Assembly: GCA_015075635.1 (NCBI GenBank)
Contig: JABTUA010000001.1
Location: 1,674,001 to 1,738,000 of the forward strand
Direction of reading: 5' to 3'
Source of the DNA: Polyangiaceae bacterium
GTDB lineage: Bacteria; Myxococcota_A; Polyangia; Polyangiales; Polyangiaceae
DNA: 64,000 nucleotides
The notes below the pieces were generated by a model. It saw nothing but the letters and a program-made list of their open reading frames with translations, was not told the DNA's origin and searched no databases. Shown piece after piece: positions 27,437-36,769 of this stretch (position 1 is its first letter; each line of letters starts with the position of its first letter). The position numbers were made by a program, and so were the translations under genes.

Positions 27437-28921
27437 ATGAAGGTCAAGAGCGTCGCGGGCCTGGCGGCCATCGGAATGTTGCTGTCGAGCGTGTCGGTCT
27501 GGTCCCTGACCAAGCCTCGGCTCGAGCCAGAGCCCCTCGGCGGGGTGGGGGGCGCGGAGCCGGAGCAGCCCGAGGTCCCGGCCCACCCGGGCGCCAGCTT
27601 CACTGCCGGCAGGACGCTGATGATGGAGGGCCGACTCGGCCACGGCAAGCTCCTCGCCAGCAAGGACAACCAGACCATGCTGCTGGTCAACGTGGCGGCG
27701 GACGGGTCCGGGGCGCCGCCCGTGGCCGCGCCGCTCAACCTGGCCATCGTGATCGATCGCTCGGGGTCGATGAAGGGCAAGCGCTTGCAGAACGCCATCG
27801 ACGGCGCCCGCGGCATGGTGCGCCGCCTACGCGACGGGGACGTGGTGTCCGTCGTGACCTACAGCCAGACCGCCGAGGTCTTGGTCGCCCCGACGACGGT
27901 GGACTCCTTCTCGCGCGACCGCGTCAGCGCCTCGCTGGGCACCATCTCCGCGCTGGGCGACACCTGCATCTCGTGCGGCATCGACGAGGGCATGGCTCAG
28001 CTGCGCCAGCGCAGCGGGATGATCGACCGCATCTTGCTGCTCTCCGACGGCGAGGCCACCGCGGGCGTGCGCGACCCGGAGGGTTTCCGGGCCATCGGCG
28101 CGCGCATCCGCAACATGGGCGCCAGCATCAGCAGCGTCGGCGTCGACGTCGACTACAACGAGCGCGTGATGAACACGCTGGCCATCGAGTCGAACGGCCG
28201 GCACCACTTCGTGGAGAACGCGGCGGATCTTCCCCGCGTGTTCGATCAGGAGCTGGACACGCTGGCCAAGTCGCTGGCGAAGAACGCCGAGGTCGCCATC
28301 GACCTGGCGCCGGGCGTGGAGGTCGAGCGCGTGTTCGATCGCACGTTCCGCCGCGAGGGCCGCAAGCTGTTCGTGCCCCTCGGCAGCTTCAGCTCCGGCG
28401 AAGAGAAGACGCTCCTGGTCTCGCTGCGCGTTCCGCGTGGCGCGAGCGGCGAGCGGCCCGTCGCCGACATCAAGATGGGCTACGACGACCTGTCTTCGGG
28501 CACGCTGCTCGGGACCCGGGGCGAGTGCCAAGGCAAGCTGAGCGCGCTCTTGACCGACAACCCCGCGAACGTGAGCGAGATCGACCCGTTGGTCACCGCG
28601 CGCATGCTGCGCAGCCAGACCGCCGCCGCGCTCACCGAGGCGAACGAGCTGTGGGCCGCGGGCCGCGGCGAGGAAGCGCGGCGCAAGCTCGACGCGCGCC
28701 TCGACGACCTGAAGAAGCAGCGCGAGGCGACCGTGGCGCGGGCGCCGTCGCCCGCCAAAGCGAAGCTCGAAGCGGATTTCCAGGGTCAATCGAGCGCGCT
28801 CGGACAGGCCAATGAAGGGTTCTCGTCGCCGCCTGCCGGGGCCGCTCCAGCGGAAGCCGAGCGCAAGGGCAAGGCGCAGGTTCGCAGCAACGCGACCAAG
28901 GCGCTGGACTTGGCTTTCTAG
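27437..28921 (+). CDS. Exported VWA-domain protein
   Basis: A 494-aa protein with an N-terminal hydrophobic signal/anchor (AGLAAIGMLLSSVSVWSL). The von Willebrand A domain (~95-275) has an intact metal site, DRSGS in AIVIDRSGSMKGK, with later Thr/Asp positions around GDTCISCG and LLLSDGEAT. The C-terminal half has a beta-rich part and an alpha-helical Ala/Glu/Arg stretch. The role is probably protein-protein contact in the envelope. GGGAGG 10 bases before the ATG at 27437 supports this start. It precedes the giant VIT/VWA gene by 103 bases, so the two may be paired. Confidence 0.85.
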   Translation: MKVKSVAGLAAIGMLLSSVSVWSLTKPRLEPEPLGGVGGAEPEQPEVPAHPGASFTAGRTLMMEGRLGHGKLLASKDNQTMLLVNVAADGSGAPPVAAPLNLAIVIDRSGSMKGKRLQNAIDGARGMVRRLRDGDVVSVVTYSQTAEVLVAPTTVDSFSRDRVSASLGTISALGDTCISCGIDEGMAQLRQRSGMIDRILLLSDGEATAGVRDPEGFRAIGARIRNMGASISSVGVDVDYNERVMNTLAIESNGRHHFVENAADLPRVFDQELDTLAKSLAKNAEVAIDLAPGVEVERVFDRTFRREGRKLFVPLGSFSSGEEKTLLVSLRVPRGASGERPVADIKMGYDDLSSGTLLGTRGECQGKLSALLTDNPANVSEIDPLVTARMLRSQTAAALTEANELWAAGRGEEARRKLDARLDDLKKQREATVARAPSPAKAKLEADFQGQSSALGQANEGFSSPPAGAAPAEAERKGKAQVRSNATKALDLAF

Positions 28922-29024
28922 AGTTGATTCTTCACTCCGTGGGACTTGTGGATTTGCCTGGACCGCAGGAACATTCGCACCAAGGGACGCCTCGTAGGCG
29001 GAGTCCGAATCGGCGGAGGAAGAC

Positions 29025-32000
29025 ATGAGTGAGAACCTCAAGGCGTCGCGCGCGCGAACACTCACGCGGCTCGTACTGGCAGTGCTCGGCCTCGGGCTCT
29101 TCGTCGCGGTGCTGCTCGCGGTCGCGCTCCGCAAGCCGCCGCCGGCGAAGGCGTCGCCGATCCAAGCGCGGCTCGAGCTGGCCGCCGGAGAGGTCAGCGT
29201 GGACCTGGGCCAGGGACCGGCGCGCGCGGTGAGCGGTACGCCGTTGCTCGCAGACGCGAAGATCACCACCGAGAAGGGCGCCCGGGCGCTGGTACGGCTG
29301 CCCGACGGGTCGCGCCTGTTCATGCGGGCCGAGAGCAGCATCAAGCTGGGCGGCGAGTCGGTCGTGCTCGAGAAGGGCGAGTACTTCCTCGACGCCCCGC
29401 CGACCGATCGCAAGCCGATGGTGCACGAGATCGCCGCGACGAGCGTGACGGCGGCGGAGGCCGGCGTGGCCATCCGTCGCGACGGCGCCGACGCCTCCGT
29501 GTACGTCGCTCGGGGCATGGCCACCGTCACGGGCAAAGGCGGCCGCGCCGAGGTGAAGGCCGGCGAGCAAGGCAGCGTGAAGGGAGAAGCCGCGCCCGTC
29601 GTCGCCGCGCTCGCGTTTTGGGAGGACTGGACCGGCGGCATGGCCGATTTCTCCTCGGGCAGCGGCGTGCCCGGCGCTGGCGCCGGCACCATTTACGGAG
29701 TGGACGTCGGAGCGCTGCCCGGCAGCGCGGCCAAGCGCCTGGAGATCGGCCGCCAGAGCGTGCGCGCCGTGGTGCGCGAGGGGCTCAGCGAGACCGAGGT
29801 CGACCAGACCTTCTTCAACCCGGGCGAGCGCGACGTGGAAGGCTGGTACTGGTTCACGGTGCCGGACAACGCCAGCGTCACGAGCTTCGCGCTCGAGACC
29901 AACGGCAACCTGATCGAAGGCGAGTTCATCGAGTCGAAGGAGGCGGCCGCGCAGTACACCGCCGCCAAACAAACCGGCCATTCTCCCGCGATCTTGGAGT
30001 GGGTGGACGCCCGCAGCTACCGCGCGCGCATCTACCCGATCCGCGCCGGGGGCACCCGTCGAGTGGTGCTGCGCTACGTGCAGATCAACCCTTCGAACGA
30101 CGGCAAGCTCACCTACGTCTACCCGATGGGGCAGGGCGATCCGGTGCGCATCGGCGAGTTCTCGCTCAGCGTGGATCTGGGCGAAGCCGGGCCGAAGATG
30201 AAGCTCTCGACCTTGGTGGACGCGCGCGTCGAGGGCAACGGACGCAGCGTGACCATGCGTCGCTCCGGCTACACGCCCCGCGCGGACTTCCAGCTGGAGG
30301 CGACGCTGCCGGATCGGCGCCCGGCGCTGGCCGTGTCGCGCCACAAGGCCGACGGCGAGAGCGCCGACTACGTGATGGTGCGCTACACGCCGGACCTCGA
30401 CTGGAAAGGCGTGAAGCAACAGCGCGGCGACGTGGTCGTGGTGGTGGACACCTCCGCGGCCGGGGACGAGTCGTCGCGGCAGCTCAAGACGGCGACCGCG
30501 GAGGCCATCATGCGCGCGCTCTCGGACGACGATCGCTTCGCCCTGGTGGCGCTCGACGTGCGCCCGACCGTGCTGCACCCGAAAGAAGGCATGGCAGCGG
30601 CCAGCGAGGGCGAGATCGCCAAGGCGCTCGAGGCGCTGGCGGGGCACCAACCGGGGGGCGCCACCGACATCGCCAGCATGTTCGACGTCTCGCTCCAGCG
30701 CCTGCACGGGGCCGAGCAGCCTGCCGTGGTCTACGTCGGCGACGGCGTGGCCACCAGCGGCGAGCTCAGCGGCGAGCAGATCGTGGAGCGCCTGCGGCGC
30801 GCGCTCGGCACCTCTCGCTCGCGCCTGTTCGCGGTGGGCGTCGGCTCGGAGGCGAACTACCCGCTGCTCGCCGAGCTCTCCCGGGCCGGCGGCGGCAGCG
30901 CGTTCCGTGTGGACGAGGCCGAGCAGACCACCGCGCGCGCGCTGGAGCTGACCGCGGCGCTCAAGGTCCCGACCATCACCGATCTGGAGCTCGATCTCGG
31001 CGCCGGCCTGGACGAGCCGTTCTACAGCGCCAGCGGCAAGGTCAGCCGCGGCCAGGAGGTCGTGGTGCTGGCCCGCACCCACCACGACCTGCCCAAACGC
31101 GTGAAGGTGAAGGGGCGCATCGGCGGCGAGCAGTTCACGAAGGAGTACGAGGCCGAGCGCGAGACGAGCGTGATCGCCGAGTTCGTGCCGCGGCTCTGGG
31201 CGGCGGAGTACGTCCGGCGCTTGCTCGGTGGCTCGCAGGGACCGGACGCGGAGCGCGGGCGCATCGTGGCCCTCGGCCTGGAGTACGGCCTGATGACGCC
31301 GTTCACCAGCATCCTCGCGCTCGAGAGCGAGGGCGCGTATTACCAGATGGGGATCCAGCGCAAGAAGAAGAGCAAGCTCCGCGGCAAGCAGCTCACCCTG
31401 CTCGACCTCGACGCGGACAGCGAGCGGCGCCTGGCGCTTCGTCACGCCGCCATCACGCCGCCCGGGTTCATGCCGCTCGGTTGCAGCAAGCTCGACCTGG
31501 GCGCCTCGAACGAGAAGGAGTCGGCTCCGGCGTCACGACCAGCGCCCGCCACCCAGGCGCAGCCGGGCTACGCGCCGGGTCCGCGCGCGGACATGGAAGA
31601 GCAGAAGGCCGAGGCGCCGATGGCGGCGGAGCCGATGCCGGCGCCGACCATCGCCCCCGCCGCGCCGCAGGAAGAAGCTCTCGACCAGGGCGCCATGGGT
31701 CGAAAAGGCGGAGGCTTCGCCGCGGGGGCAGGCGGCCCACCGAGGGCCGCGGCTCGCCCGAAGGCTCGGCCCATCGACGGCGACGACCTGAACCAACCCG
31801 CCAAGCCGACCATGCTGCCCCAGGCTCCGCCGCCGGTGCTGGAGAAGAAGAAGGTCGCAGCACCGGTCAAGCTCGACCCGGAGGTTGCGTCACCCTACGG
31901 CGGTAAGCTGGGCAAGGACCAGGAGGCGGACAAGCGCGGCGTCGCGCTGGCGGCCCCCGCGCTCCGCACCTGCAGCGACGCCGCGGCGCGGCCCTTGGCC

Positions 32001-33236
32001 CAGCGCGTGCTGCTCTGGCAGAAGCGGCTCAAGACCATCAAGAGCCCGGCGGAGCTCGTGCAACGCTACGACGCCGCCCTCGGCGCTTGCGAGCTGTCCG
32101 ACTGGCGCGCGGAGCGCACCTTCCTCGATCTCTTGCAGAAGCGCGTCGACGGCGAGGGCTCTGCGAGCGTCGTGCTCGCGCACTTCGTGGGCCGCCCGGA
32201 GGTCCAGAAGTTCGTCGCCAAGCTGATCCTGCGCCGGGCCGTGGACGGGCGCCTGGTGGCGGCGGTGGAGCGCGCGCTCTTCGGCAGCGCGGTGGACTGG
32301 CCGAAGCTCGATCTCGAGCTGTCCGAGATCGGGGACGTGGACAAGCGCATCGAGAAGGTGCGCGAGGCCAGCGCGAAGGCGCCGGAGGATCCCAACGGCG
32401 GCATGCGACTGGTCAAGCTCTTGGTCGAAGCCGACAAGAAGGACGAGGCCGTGGCGCTGGGACACCGCCTGCGCGATCAGGGGTTCCTCACGCCCAACAT
32501 CGCCCGCGAAATCGGCGACGTCCTGGCCCGCGCGGGCCTGGCCGACGAGGCGGTGCGTACCTACTCCGAGATCGTCGAGTTCGATCCGGAGGGCATCGAC
32601 TCGCGCCGCCTGCTCGGGGACATCTACCTGGGGCACGGCTGGTACGAGCCGGCCTATCGCCAGTACCGCACCATCACCGAGCTGGCGAAGGACGACGCGC
32701 TCGGCTGGCTCCGGCTGGCGGCGGCGGCCGCCGGCGCCGGTCGCGTGGACGAGGCGCTCAGGCTCGAGCGCAAGATCGCCAACGCCCAGGGTACGCCCGG
32801 GCCGACCGATCCGCGGCGCTGGGCGCGCATGCTGTCGGCCGCTCGGCTCGCGCGCCTGGTCGAGAAACCGCCGGCGGGGACCAAGCCGGAGAGCGTGAAG
32901 CGAGAGCTGAAGGAGCTGCAGCTCTTCAGCGGCGCGGGTACGTTGGTGCTCCTGACCTGGGAGGATCTCTCGGCGGACGTCCAGCTCGTGACTCGGCTCG
33001 ACGACAAGGACCTCGGGCTCGGCGAGGCGACCGATGCCGCCAAGGCGGGGCTATCGTCGGTGCTCTTGACCACACCCGACGCGGAGCGCGCGGCGTTCTT
33101 GGCGCGGCTCCGTAGCGCGAAGAAGGACGCGCCAGTGAAGCTCCAGCGCCACGACGTGGTCTGGGACGGCAAAGACTTCAAGGTCAGCTCGAAGGCGGTC
33201 GAACTCGGCGCCAAGGCGAGCGAAGCGACGCTTTGA
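29025..33236 (+). CDS. Giant FecR-VIT-VWA-TPR envelope protein
   Basis: A 1403-aa membrane-anchored protein. One N-terminal helix (~12-36) is followed by a FecR-like beta domain (~45-190; LFMRAESSIKLGGESVVLEKGEYF region) and a VIT domain (~235-365; SVRAVVREGLSETEVDQ and the family YRARIYPI). The VWA domain (~455-620) has a degenerate metal site, VDTSAA instead of DxSxS. A Pro/Ala-rich linker and a C-terminal TPR-like segment (~1150-1260) complete it. The loss of the last metal-site Ser contrasts with the intact neighbour upstream, so the two VWA domains may act as a pair. The stop overlaps the TTG of rsmE. Confidence 0.8.
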   Translation: MSENLKASRARTLTRLVLAVLGLGLFVAVLLAVALRKPPPAKASPIQARLELAAGEVSVDLGQGPARAVSGTPLLADAKITTEKGARALVRLPDGSRLFMRAESSIKLGGESVVLEKGEYFLDAPPTDRKPMVHEIAATSVTAAEAGVAIRRDGADASVYVARGMATVTGKGGRAEVKAGEQGSVKGEAAPVVAALAFWEDWTGGMADFSSGSGVPGAGAGTIYGVDVGALPGSAAKRLEIGRQSVRAVVREGLSETEVDQTFFNPGERDVEGWYWFTVPDNASVTSFALETNGNLIEGEFIESKEAAAQYTAAKQTGHSPAILEWVDARSYRARIYPIRAGGTRRVVLRYVQINPSNDGKLTYVYPMGQGDPVRIGEFSLSVDLGEAGPKMKLSTLVDARVEGNGRSVTMRRSGYTPRADFQLEATLPDRRPALAVSRHKADGESADYVMVRYTPDLDWKGVKQQRGDVVVVVDTSAAGDESSRQLKTATAEAIMRALSDDDRFALVALDVRPTVLHPKEGMAAASEGEIAKALEALAGHQPGGATDIASMFDVSLQRLHGAEQPAVVYVGDGVATSGELSGEQIVERLRRALGTSRSRLFAVGVGSEANYPLLAELSRAGGGSAFRVDEAEQTTARALELTAALKVPTITDLELDLGAGLDEPFYSASGKVSRGQEVVVLARTHHDLPKRVKVKGRIGGEQFTKEYEAERETSVIAEFVPRLWAAEYVRRLLGGSQGPDAERGRIVALGLEYGLMTPFTSILALESEGAYYQMGIQRKKKSKLRGKQLTLLDLDADSERRLALRHAAITPPGFMPLGCSKLDLGASNEKESAPASRPAPATQAQPGYAPGPRADMEEQKAEAPMAAEPMPAPTIAPAAPQEEALDQGAMGRKGGGFAAGAGGPPRAAARPKARPIDGDDLNQPAKPTMLPQAPPPVLEKKKVAAPVKLDPEVASPYGGKLGKDQEADKRGVALAAPALRTCSDAAARPLAQRVLLWQKRLKTIKSPAELVQRYDAALGACELSDWRAERTFLDLLQKRVDGEGSASVVLAHFVGRPEVQKFVAKLILRRAVDGRLVAAVERALFGSAVDWPKLDLELSEIGDVDKRIEKVREASAKAPEDPNGGMRLVKLLVEADKKDEAVALGHRLRDQGFLTPNIAREIGDVLARAGLADEAVRTYSEIVEFDPEGIDSRRLLGDIYLGHGWYEPAYRQYRTITELAKDDALGWLRLAAAAAGAGRVDEALRLERKIANAQGTPGPTDPRRWARMLSAARLARLVEKPPAGTKPESVKRELKELQLFSGAGTLVLLTWEDLSADVQLVTRLDDKDLGLGEATDAAKAGLSSVLLTTPDAERAAFLARLRSAKKDAPVKLQRHDVVWDGKDFKVSSKAVELGAKASEATL

Positions 33237-33976
33237 ACCTGCTGCTCTTCGAGCCGAGCGAGCTCGATCCGAGCGGGCGCGCGGTGCTCACGGACGAGCG
33301 GGCGCGGCACGTGCGCGAGGTGCTCCGGGCCGTGCCGGGGCAAGAGCTCCGCGCGGGTCTGGTGGACGGCCCGCTCGGGGTCGCCCGGGTCGTCGAGGTG
33401 CACGCGGACCGCGTGGTGTTCGACGCGTCGACCCTCGCCAGCGCGCCGACGCCCGAGCGCCCGAGGCTGGACCTGCTCTTGGCCATGCCGCGCCCGAAGG
33501 TGTTCGCGCGGCTCCTGCCCGCGCTCGGGTCCCTCGGAGTCGGGCACATTTACGTCAGCAACGCCGCCCGCGTCGAGCGCTACTACTTCGACTCGCACCG
33601 CCTGGAGGCTGCCGAGATCCGGCGCCAGCTCCTCGATGGCCTGGTGCAGGCGCGGGACACGCGCCTGCCCGAGCTCACGCTGCACCGCTCGTTTCGCAAG
33701 CTGGTGGAGGACGAGCTTCCGGCGGAGAGCCGGCGCGTGGCGCTCGACCCGGACAGCGCGGGGCGACTCCATGAGGCTTGCGCGGGCCTGGGCGCGGGTC
33801 AGCGACTCCTGCTCGCGGTGGGGCCCGAGGGCGGCTGGGTGGACTTCGAGCGCGCGCTGCTCGCTGCCGCGGGCTTCGCGTTCGCGGGCCTGGGCGAGCG
33901 GGTGCTGCGCGCCGACGTCGCGTGCCTGGTTGCGCTCGGTCTCGTGCACGAGACGCTCAGAGACTCACCTTCGTGA
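33233..33976 (+). CDS. rsmE: 16S rRNA m3U1498 methyltransferase
   Basis: RsmE methylates N3 of U1498 in 16S rRNA with SAM. The N-terminal PUA-like domain is MNLLLFEPSEL...RHVREVLRA. The SPOUT knot is identified by LLLAMPRPKVFARLLPALGSLGV, ERYYFDS and the C-terminal LLAVGPEGGWVDFE, with LRADVACLVALG at the end. The 247-aa length is normal. It starts with TTG inside the stop of the VIT/VWA gene (TTGA), so its translation is likely coupled to that unrelated membrane protein. The 3' end overlaps the convergent radical-SAM gene by 20 bases. Confidence 0.88.
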   Translation: MNLLLFEPSELDPSGRAVLTDERARHVREVLRAVPGQELRAGLVDGPLGVARVVEVHADRVVFDASTLASAPTPERPRLDLLLAMPRPKVFARLLPALGSLGVGHIYVSNAARVERYYFDSHRLEAAEIRRQLLDGLVQARDTRLPELTLHRSFRKLVEDELPAESRRVALDPDSAGRLHEACAGLGAGQRLLLAVGPEGGWVDFERALLAAAGFAFAGLGERVLRADVACLVALGLVHETLRDSPS

Positions 33977-34859
33977 CGAAGCCGAGCGCGCGAGTGCGTT
34001 CGGCGAACGCCTCCAGCCACTCCGGCTCGAGCGGCGCGAGCTCGGTCGCCTCCGGCTGAAGCGAGGGGCGCGCGAGCGTGTACAGATGGATGCCGGCGAC
34101 CGGCACGCCCTCCCGGGCGAGGCCCCCGAGCGCCGCGAGGTAGGCCGCCTGCTCGAGTTCGCTCGGCGCCGTCCCGTGCCAGCGAAACCAACAGGTCTGG
34201 AGCCACGTGGGGCAGGCACGCGCCGCGGAGCGGAGCTTCTGCAAGTGCTCCGCCGGCGTAGCGTGACACGAGTTGATGCGTCGCGCGCCTTCGGCGGTTG
34301 CGCTGTCGAGCTTGAACCAGAGCTCGCCGCCCAGCTCGGCCAAGCGAGCGACGGCGGCGCGCACCTCGGGCTTCTCGAGCATCGACCCGTTGGTGATCAG
34401 GAGGACCTTCAGCTTGCCGCGGAGCCCGAAGCGCTCGAGCGCTCGCCCCACCACCTCGAGCGCCGGGCCGAAGTCCGGCGAGGTCGTCGGCTCTCCGTTT
34501 CCCGAGAAGGCGATGTCGGTCAGGCGGCGCGCCCCTTCGGGCGCGCGCTGGAGGAAGTCGCCGTTCAGGACCGCATCGAGCATCTCCTCGAGCTCGCTGG
34601 CGAAGAGCTCGAGATCGATGGCCGGGCCCTTGCCGGCCACGAGCTCCGGCACCTGGCAGTACACGCAGCGCCAGTTGCAGGCGTTGTTCGGGTTCAGGTT
34701 CACGCCGATGCTCACGCCGCCGGCGCGGCGCGACACGACAGGGTAGACGTAGCGCATCCCCGCGAGATCGCGGCGGTGGTCGCTCACGCTGAGGGAGCGC
34801 ACCCGATCGAGCCGGTCGGACACTTCCGGGAGTCTAGCCTCCGCCGGGCAGTGGCCCAT
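33957..34859 (-). CDS. Radical SAM enzyme
   Basis: A 300-aa radical SAM protein. The [4Fe-4S] ligands are the three Cys in CNWRCVYCQ (CxxxCxxC). The 'GGE-like' segment is SGNGEPT, and the barrel strands continue through VLLITNGSML and the region FRWHG. No C-terminal SPASM or TRAM domain is evident. It resembles the short wyosine-type/MoaA-related radical SAM proteins, but the substrate is not known. It overlaps rsmE tail to tail and diverges from the downstream kinase gene with 95 bases between the two starts. Confidence 0.82.
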   Translation of the reverse strand: MGHCPAEARLPEVSDRLDRVRSLSVSDHRRDLAGMRYVYPVVSRRAGGVSIGVNLNPNNACNWRCVYCQVPELVAGKGPAIDLELFASELEEMLDAVLNGDFLQRAPEGARRLTDIAFSGNGEPTTSPDFGPALEVVGRALERFGLRGKLKVLLITNGSMLEKPEVRAAVARLAELGGELWFKLDSATAEGARRINSCHATPAEHLQKLRSAARACPTWLQTCWFRWHGTAPSELEQAAYLAALGGLAREGVPVAGIHLYTLARPSLQPEATELAPLEPEWLEAFAERTRALGFVTKVSL

Positions 34860-34954
34860 CCCTCGGGAAAAGCACGGCCAGCTTGATCCCGGGTGCGAGC
34901 GTGCTTTCCTCAGGCTTCTCGCATGCGCCAGCAGGTGGACCAGGAGGGGGCAGC

Positions 34955-36715
34955 GTGAGCGACGAAGGACACGCTCACGACGCCGGCCACTCGGCCGACA
35001 CTGGCTTGCGTCCCGCCGACCCGCTGGTGGGCACCACGTTGAAGGGGACCTATCAGGTCGTCCGGAAGATCGCCGAAGGCGGCATGGGCGTCGTCTACGA
35101 GGGCGAGCACGTGCGGCTGAAGCGACGCGTCGCCATCAAGGTCCTGCTCTCCCAGTACGCGCGTCACGCAGAGGTCATCGAGCGCTTCCGCCGGGAGGCG
35201 GAGGTCGTGGGCAGCCTGGGGCACCCGCACATCGTGCAGGTCTTCGACGTGGACGAGACGGAGCAGCACGACCCGTTCCTGGTCATGGAGTACCTGGACG
35301 GCGACACCTTGGCCGAGCGCCTCGAGCGCGAGCGGCGCTTGCCGCTGGCCACCGCCGTCCGCATCGCGTCGCAGGTCGCGTCCGCCCTCGCCAGCACGCA
35401 CGAGAAGGGCATCGTGCACCGGGATTTGAAGCCGGAAAACGTGTTCCTGGTCCGGGTCACCGGCGAGAAGGAGTTCGCCAAGGTCCTCGATTTCGGCATC
35501 AGCAAGGTGCGCGGCGCGGGGCGCCGCCTCACCGCGCAGAACATGGTGATCGGCACGCCGGCGTACATGGCGCCGGAGCAGGCCCGGGGCGAGCGCGAGG
35601 TCGATCACCGCGTGGACGAGTTCGCGCTGGCGGCCATCACCTACGAGATGCTCTCCGGGCAGTCGCCGTTCCCTGGCGAGGAGCCGGTCGAGATCATGAC
35701 GCGGGTCATCGCGGCGAATCCCGAGCCGCTGACCAGGGTCGCCCCCTGGGTGCCCAGCGCGATCGGAGCCGTGGTGATGCGCGCCATGGCGAAGCTGCCC
35801 GCCGATCGCTACCCGACCGTGACCGAATACGCCCAGGCGCTCGAGCAGGCGATGAGCGGCGCCGAGATCGCGACCACGCTGCCGCCGGAGGAGCGACGCA
35901 CGGCTCCGGCGTCGCTCGGCACCTATAGCGAAACGAGCCCCCCGGCGGCGGAGGAGCGCATTCCCACCTCGGCCGCCCGCCACGAGCAGCCGACGCCGCT
36001 CGCGGCCCGGAAGGTGACCGCCGAGCGCGCGACGAGCCCCTCGGCTCACCCTTCGGGTCCGCCCAAGGCTCCGCTCATTCAGTCGGGCCGGACCCCGCCG
36101 CCCACGCCGGCGGAACATCGCATCGAGCACTTCACGCCGGTGTCCCGCCGGCCGTCGCGCACGCCGAGCTCGCAGCCTGCGGCGCCGGCGCCAGAACCAC
36201 CGCCGGCCGCCCGCGCGAGCCCGGTGCCGCCCGAGAGCGTGCCGCCCTTCGAGCGCATCTCGCGCAGCCCGTCCAGCCCGCCGCCGCCCGTGAGCCCCTC
36301 GCCCGACGGGCTCTCGGAGAAGAACGTGCTGCGCGCCCAGCAAGTGCTCGAAGAGGCGCGGGCCGCCCTCAAGCTCGGCCGAATGGATGAAGCCGTGCGC
36401 CACGCCGAGGCGCTGCTCGAGCTGGCGCTGTTCGGGAAGAACTCCGCGATGTACGAGGTCCTGCGCAGCGGCATGCCGGTGGTCGACCACATCTTCGAGG
36501 CGCGGGTCGGGCCTCTGGACCGCCGCTTGGAGATCACCGACGTCGCTCGCGACCCGAAGAAGCTGAACCTGTCGAGCAAGGCGGCGTTCGTGCTCTCCTG
36601 CGCCGAGGGCGGCGTCACGATCCAGGAGGTGATCGACGCCTCCGGCATCCCGCGACGGGACGTGATCCGGATGCTGGCCGGGCTGATGCGGCGCGGGGCG
36701 CTGGTGCCGCATTGA
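34955..36715 (+). CDS. Ser/Thr protein kinase with C-terminal helix-turn-helix-like output domain
   Basis: A 586-aa soluble kinase. The N-terminal His/Asp-rich tail precedes the catalytic domain (~25-290), with EGGMGVVYEGEH, VAIKVL, HRDLKPEN, DFGISK and MAPEQ. A Pro/Ser/Thr-rich linker of ~140 residues follows. The last ~120 residues are helical and end in a winged-helix-like segment (LSCAEGGVTIQEVIDAS, RRDVIRMLAGLMRRG) that resembles the tail of PATAN/DUF4388-type proteins. No membrane helix was seen. GTG at 34955 has AGGAGG 7 bases upstream. The domain pairing implies a kinase with an interaction output, which is inference. Confidence 0.88.
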   Translation: MSDEGHAHDAGHSADTGLRPADPLVGTTLKGTYQVVRKIAEGGMGVVYEGEHVRLKRRVAIKVLLSQYARHAEVIERFRREAEVVGSLGHPHIVQVFDVDETEQHDPFLVMEYLDGDTLAERLERERRLPLATAVRIASQVASALASTHEKGIVHRDLKPENVFLVRVTGEKEFAKVLDFGISKVRGAGRRLTAQNMVIGTPAYMAPEQARGEREVDHRVDEFALAAITYEMLSGQSPFPGEEPVEIMTRVIAANPEPLTRVAPWVPSAIGAVVMRAMAKLPADRYPTVTEYAQALEQAMSGAEIATTLPPEERRTAPASLGTYSETSPPAAEERIPTSAARHEQPTPLAARKVTAERATSPSAHPSGPPKAPLIQSGRTPPPTPAEHRIEHFTPVSRRPSRTPSSQPAAPAPEPPPAARASPVPPESVPPFERISRSPSSPPPPVSPSPDGLSEKNVLRAQQVLEEARAALKLGRMDEAVRHAEALLELALFGKNSAMYEVLRSGMPVVDHIFEARVGPLDRRLEITDVARDPKKLNLSSKAAFVLSCAEGGVTIQEVIDASGIPRRDVIRMLAGLMRRGALVPH

Positions 36716-36769
36716 AATTCTGATCGCCCGTGCTAAGTGAGGCGGGCGCCAGGCGCGCGGGGTGCGTAC

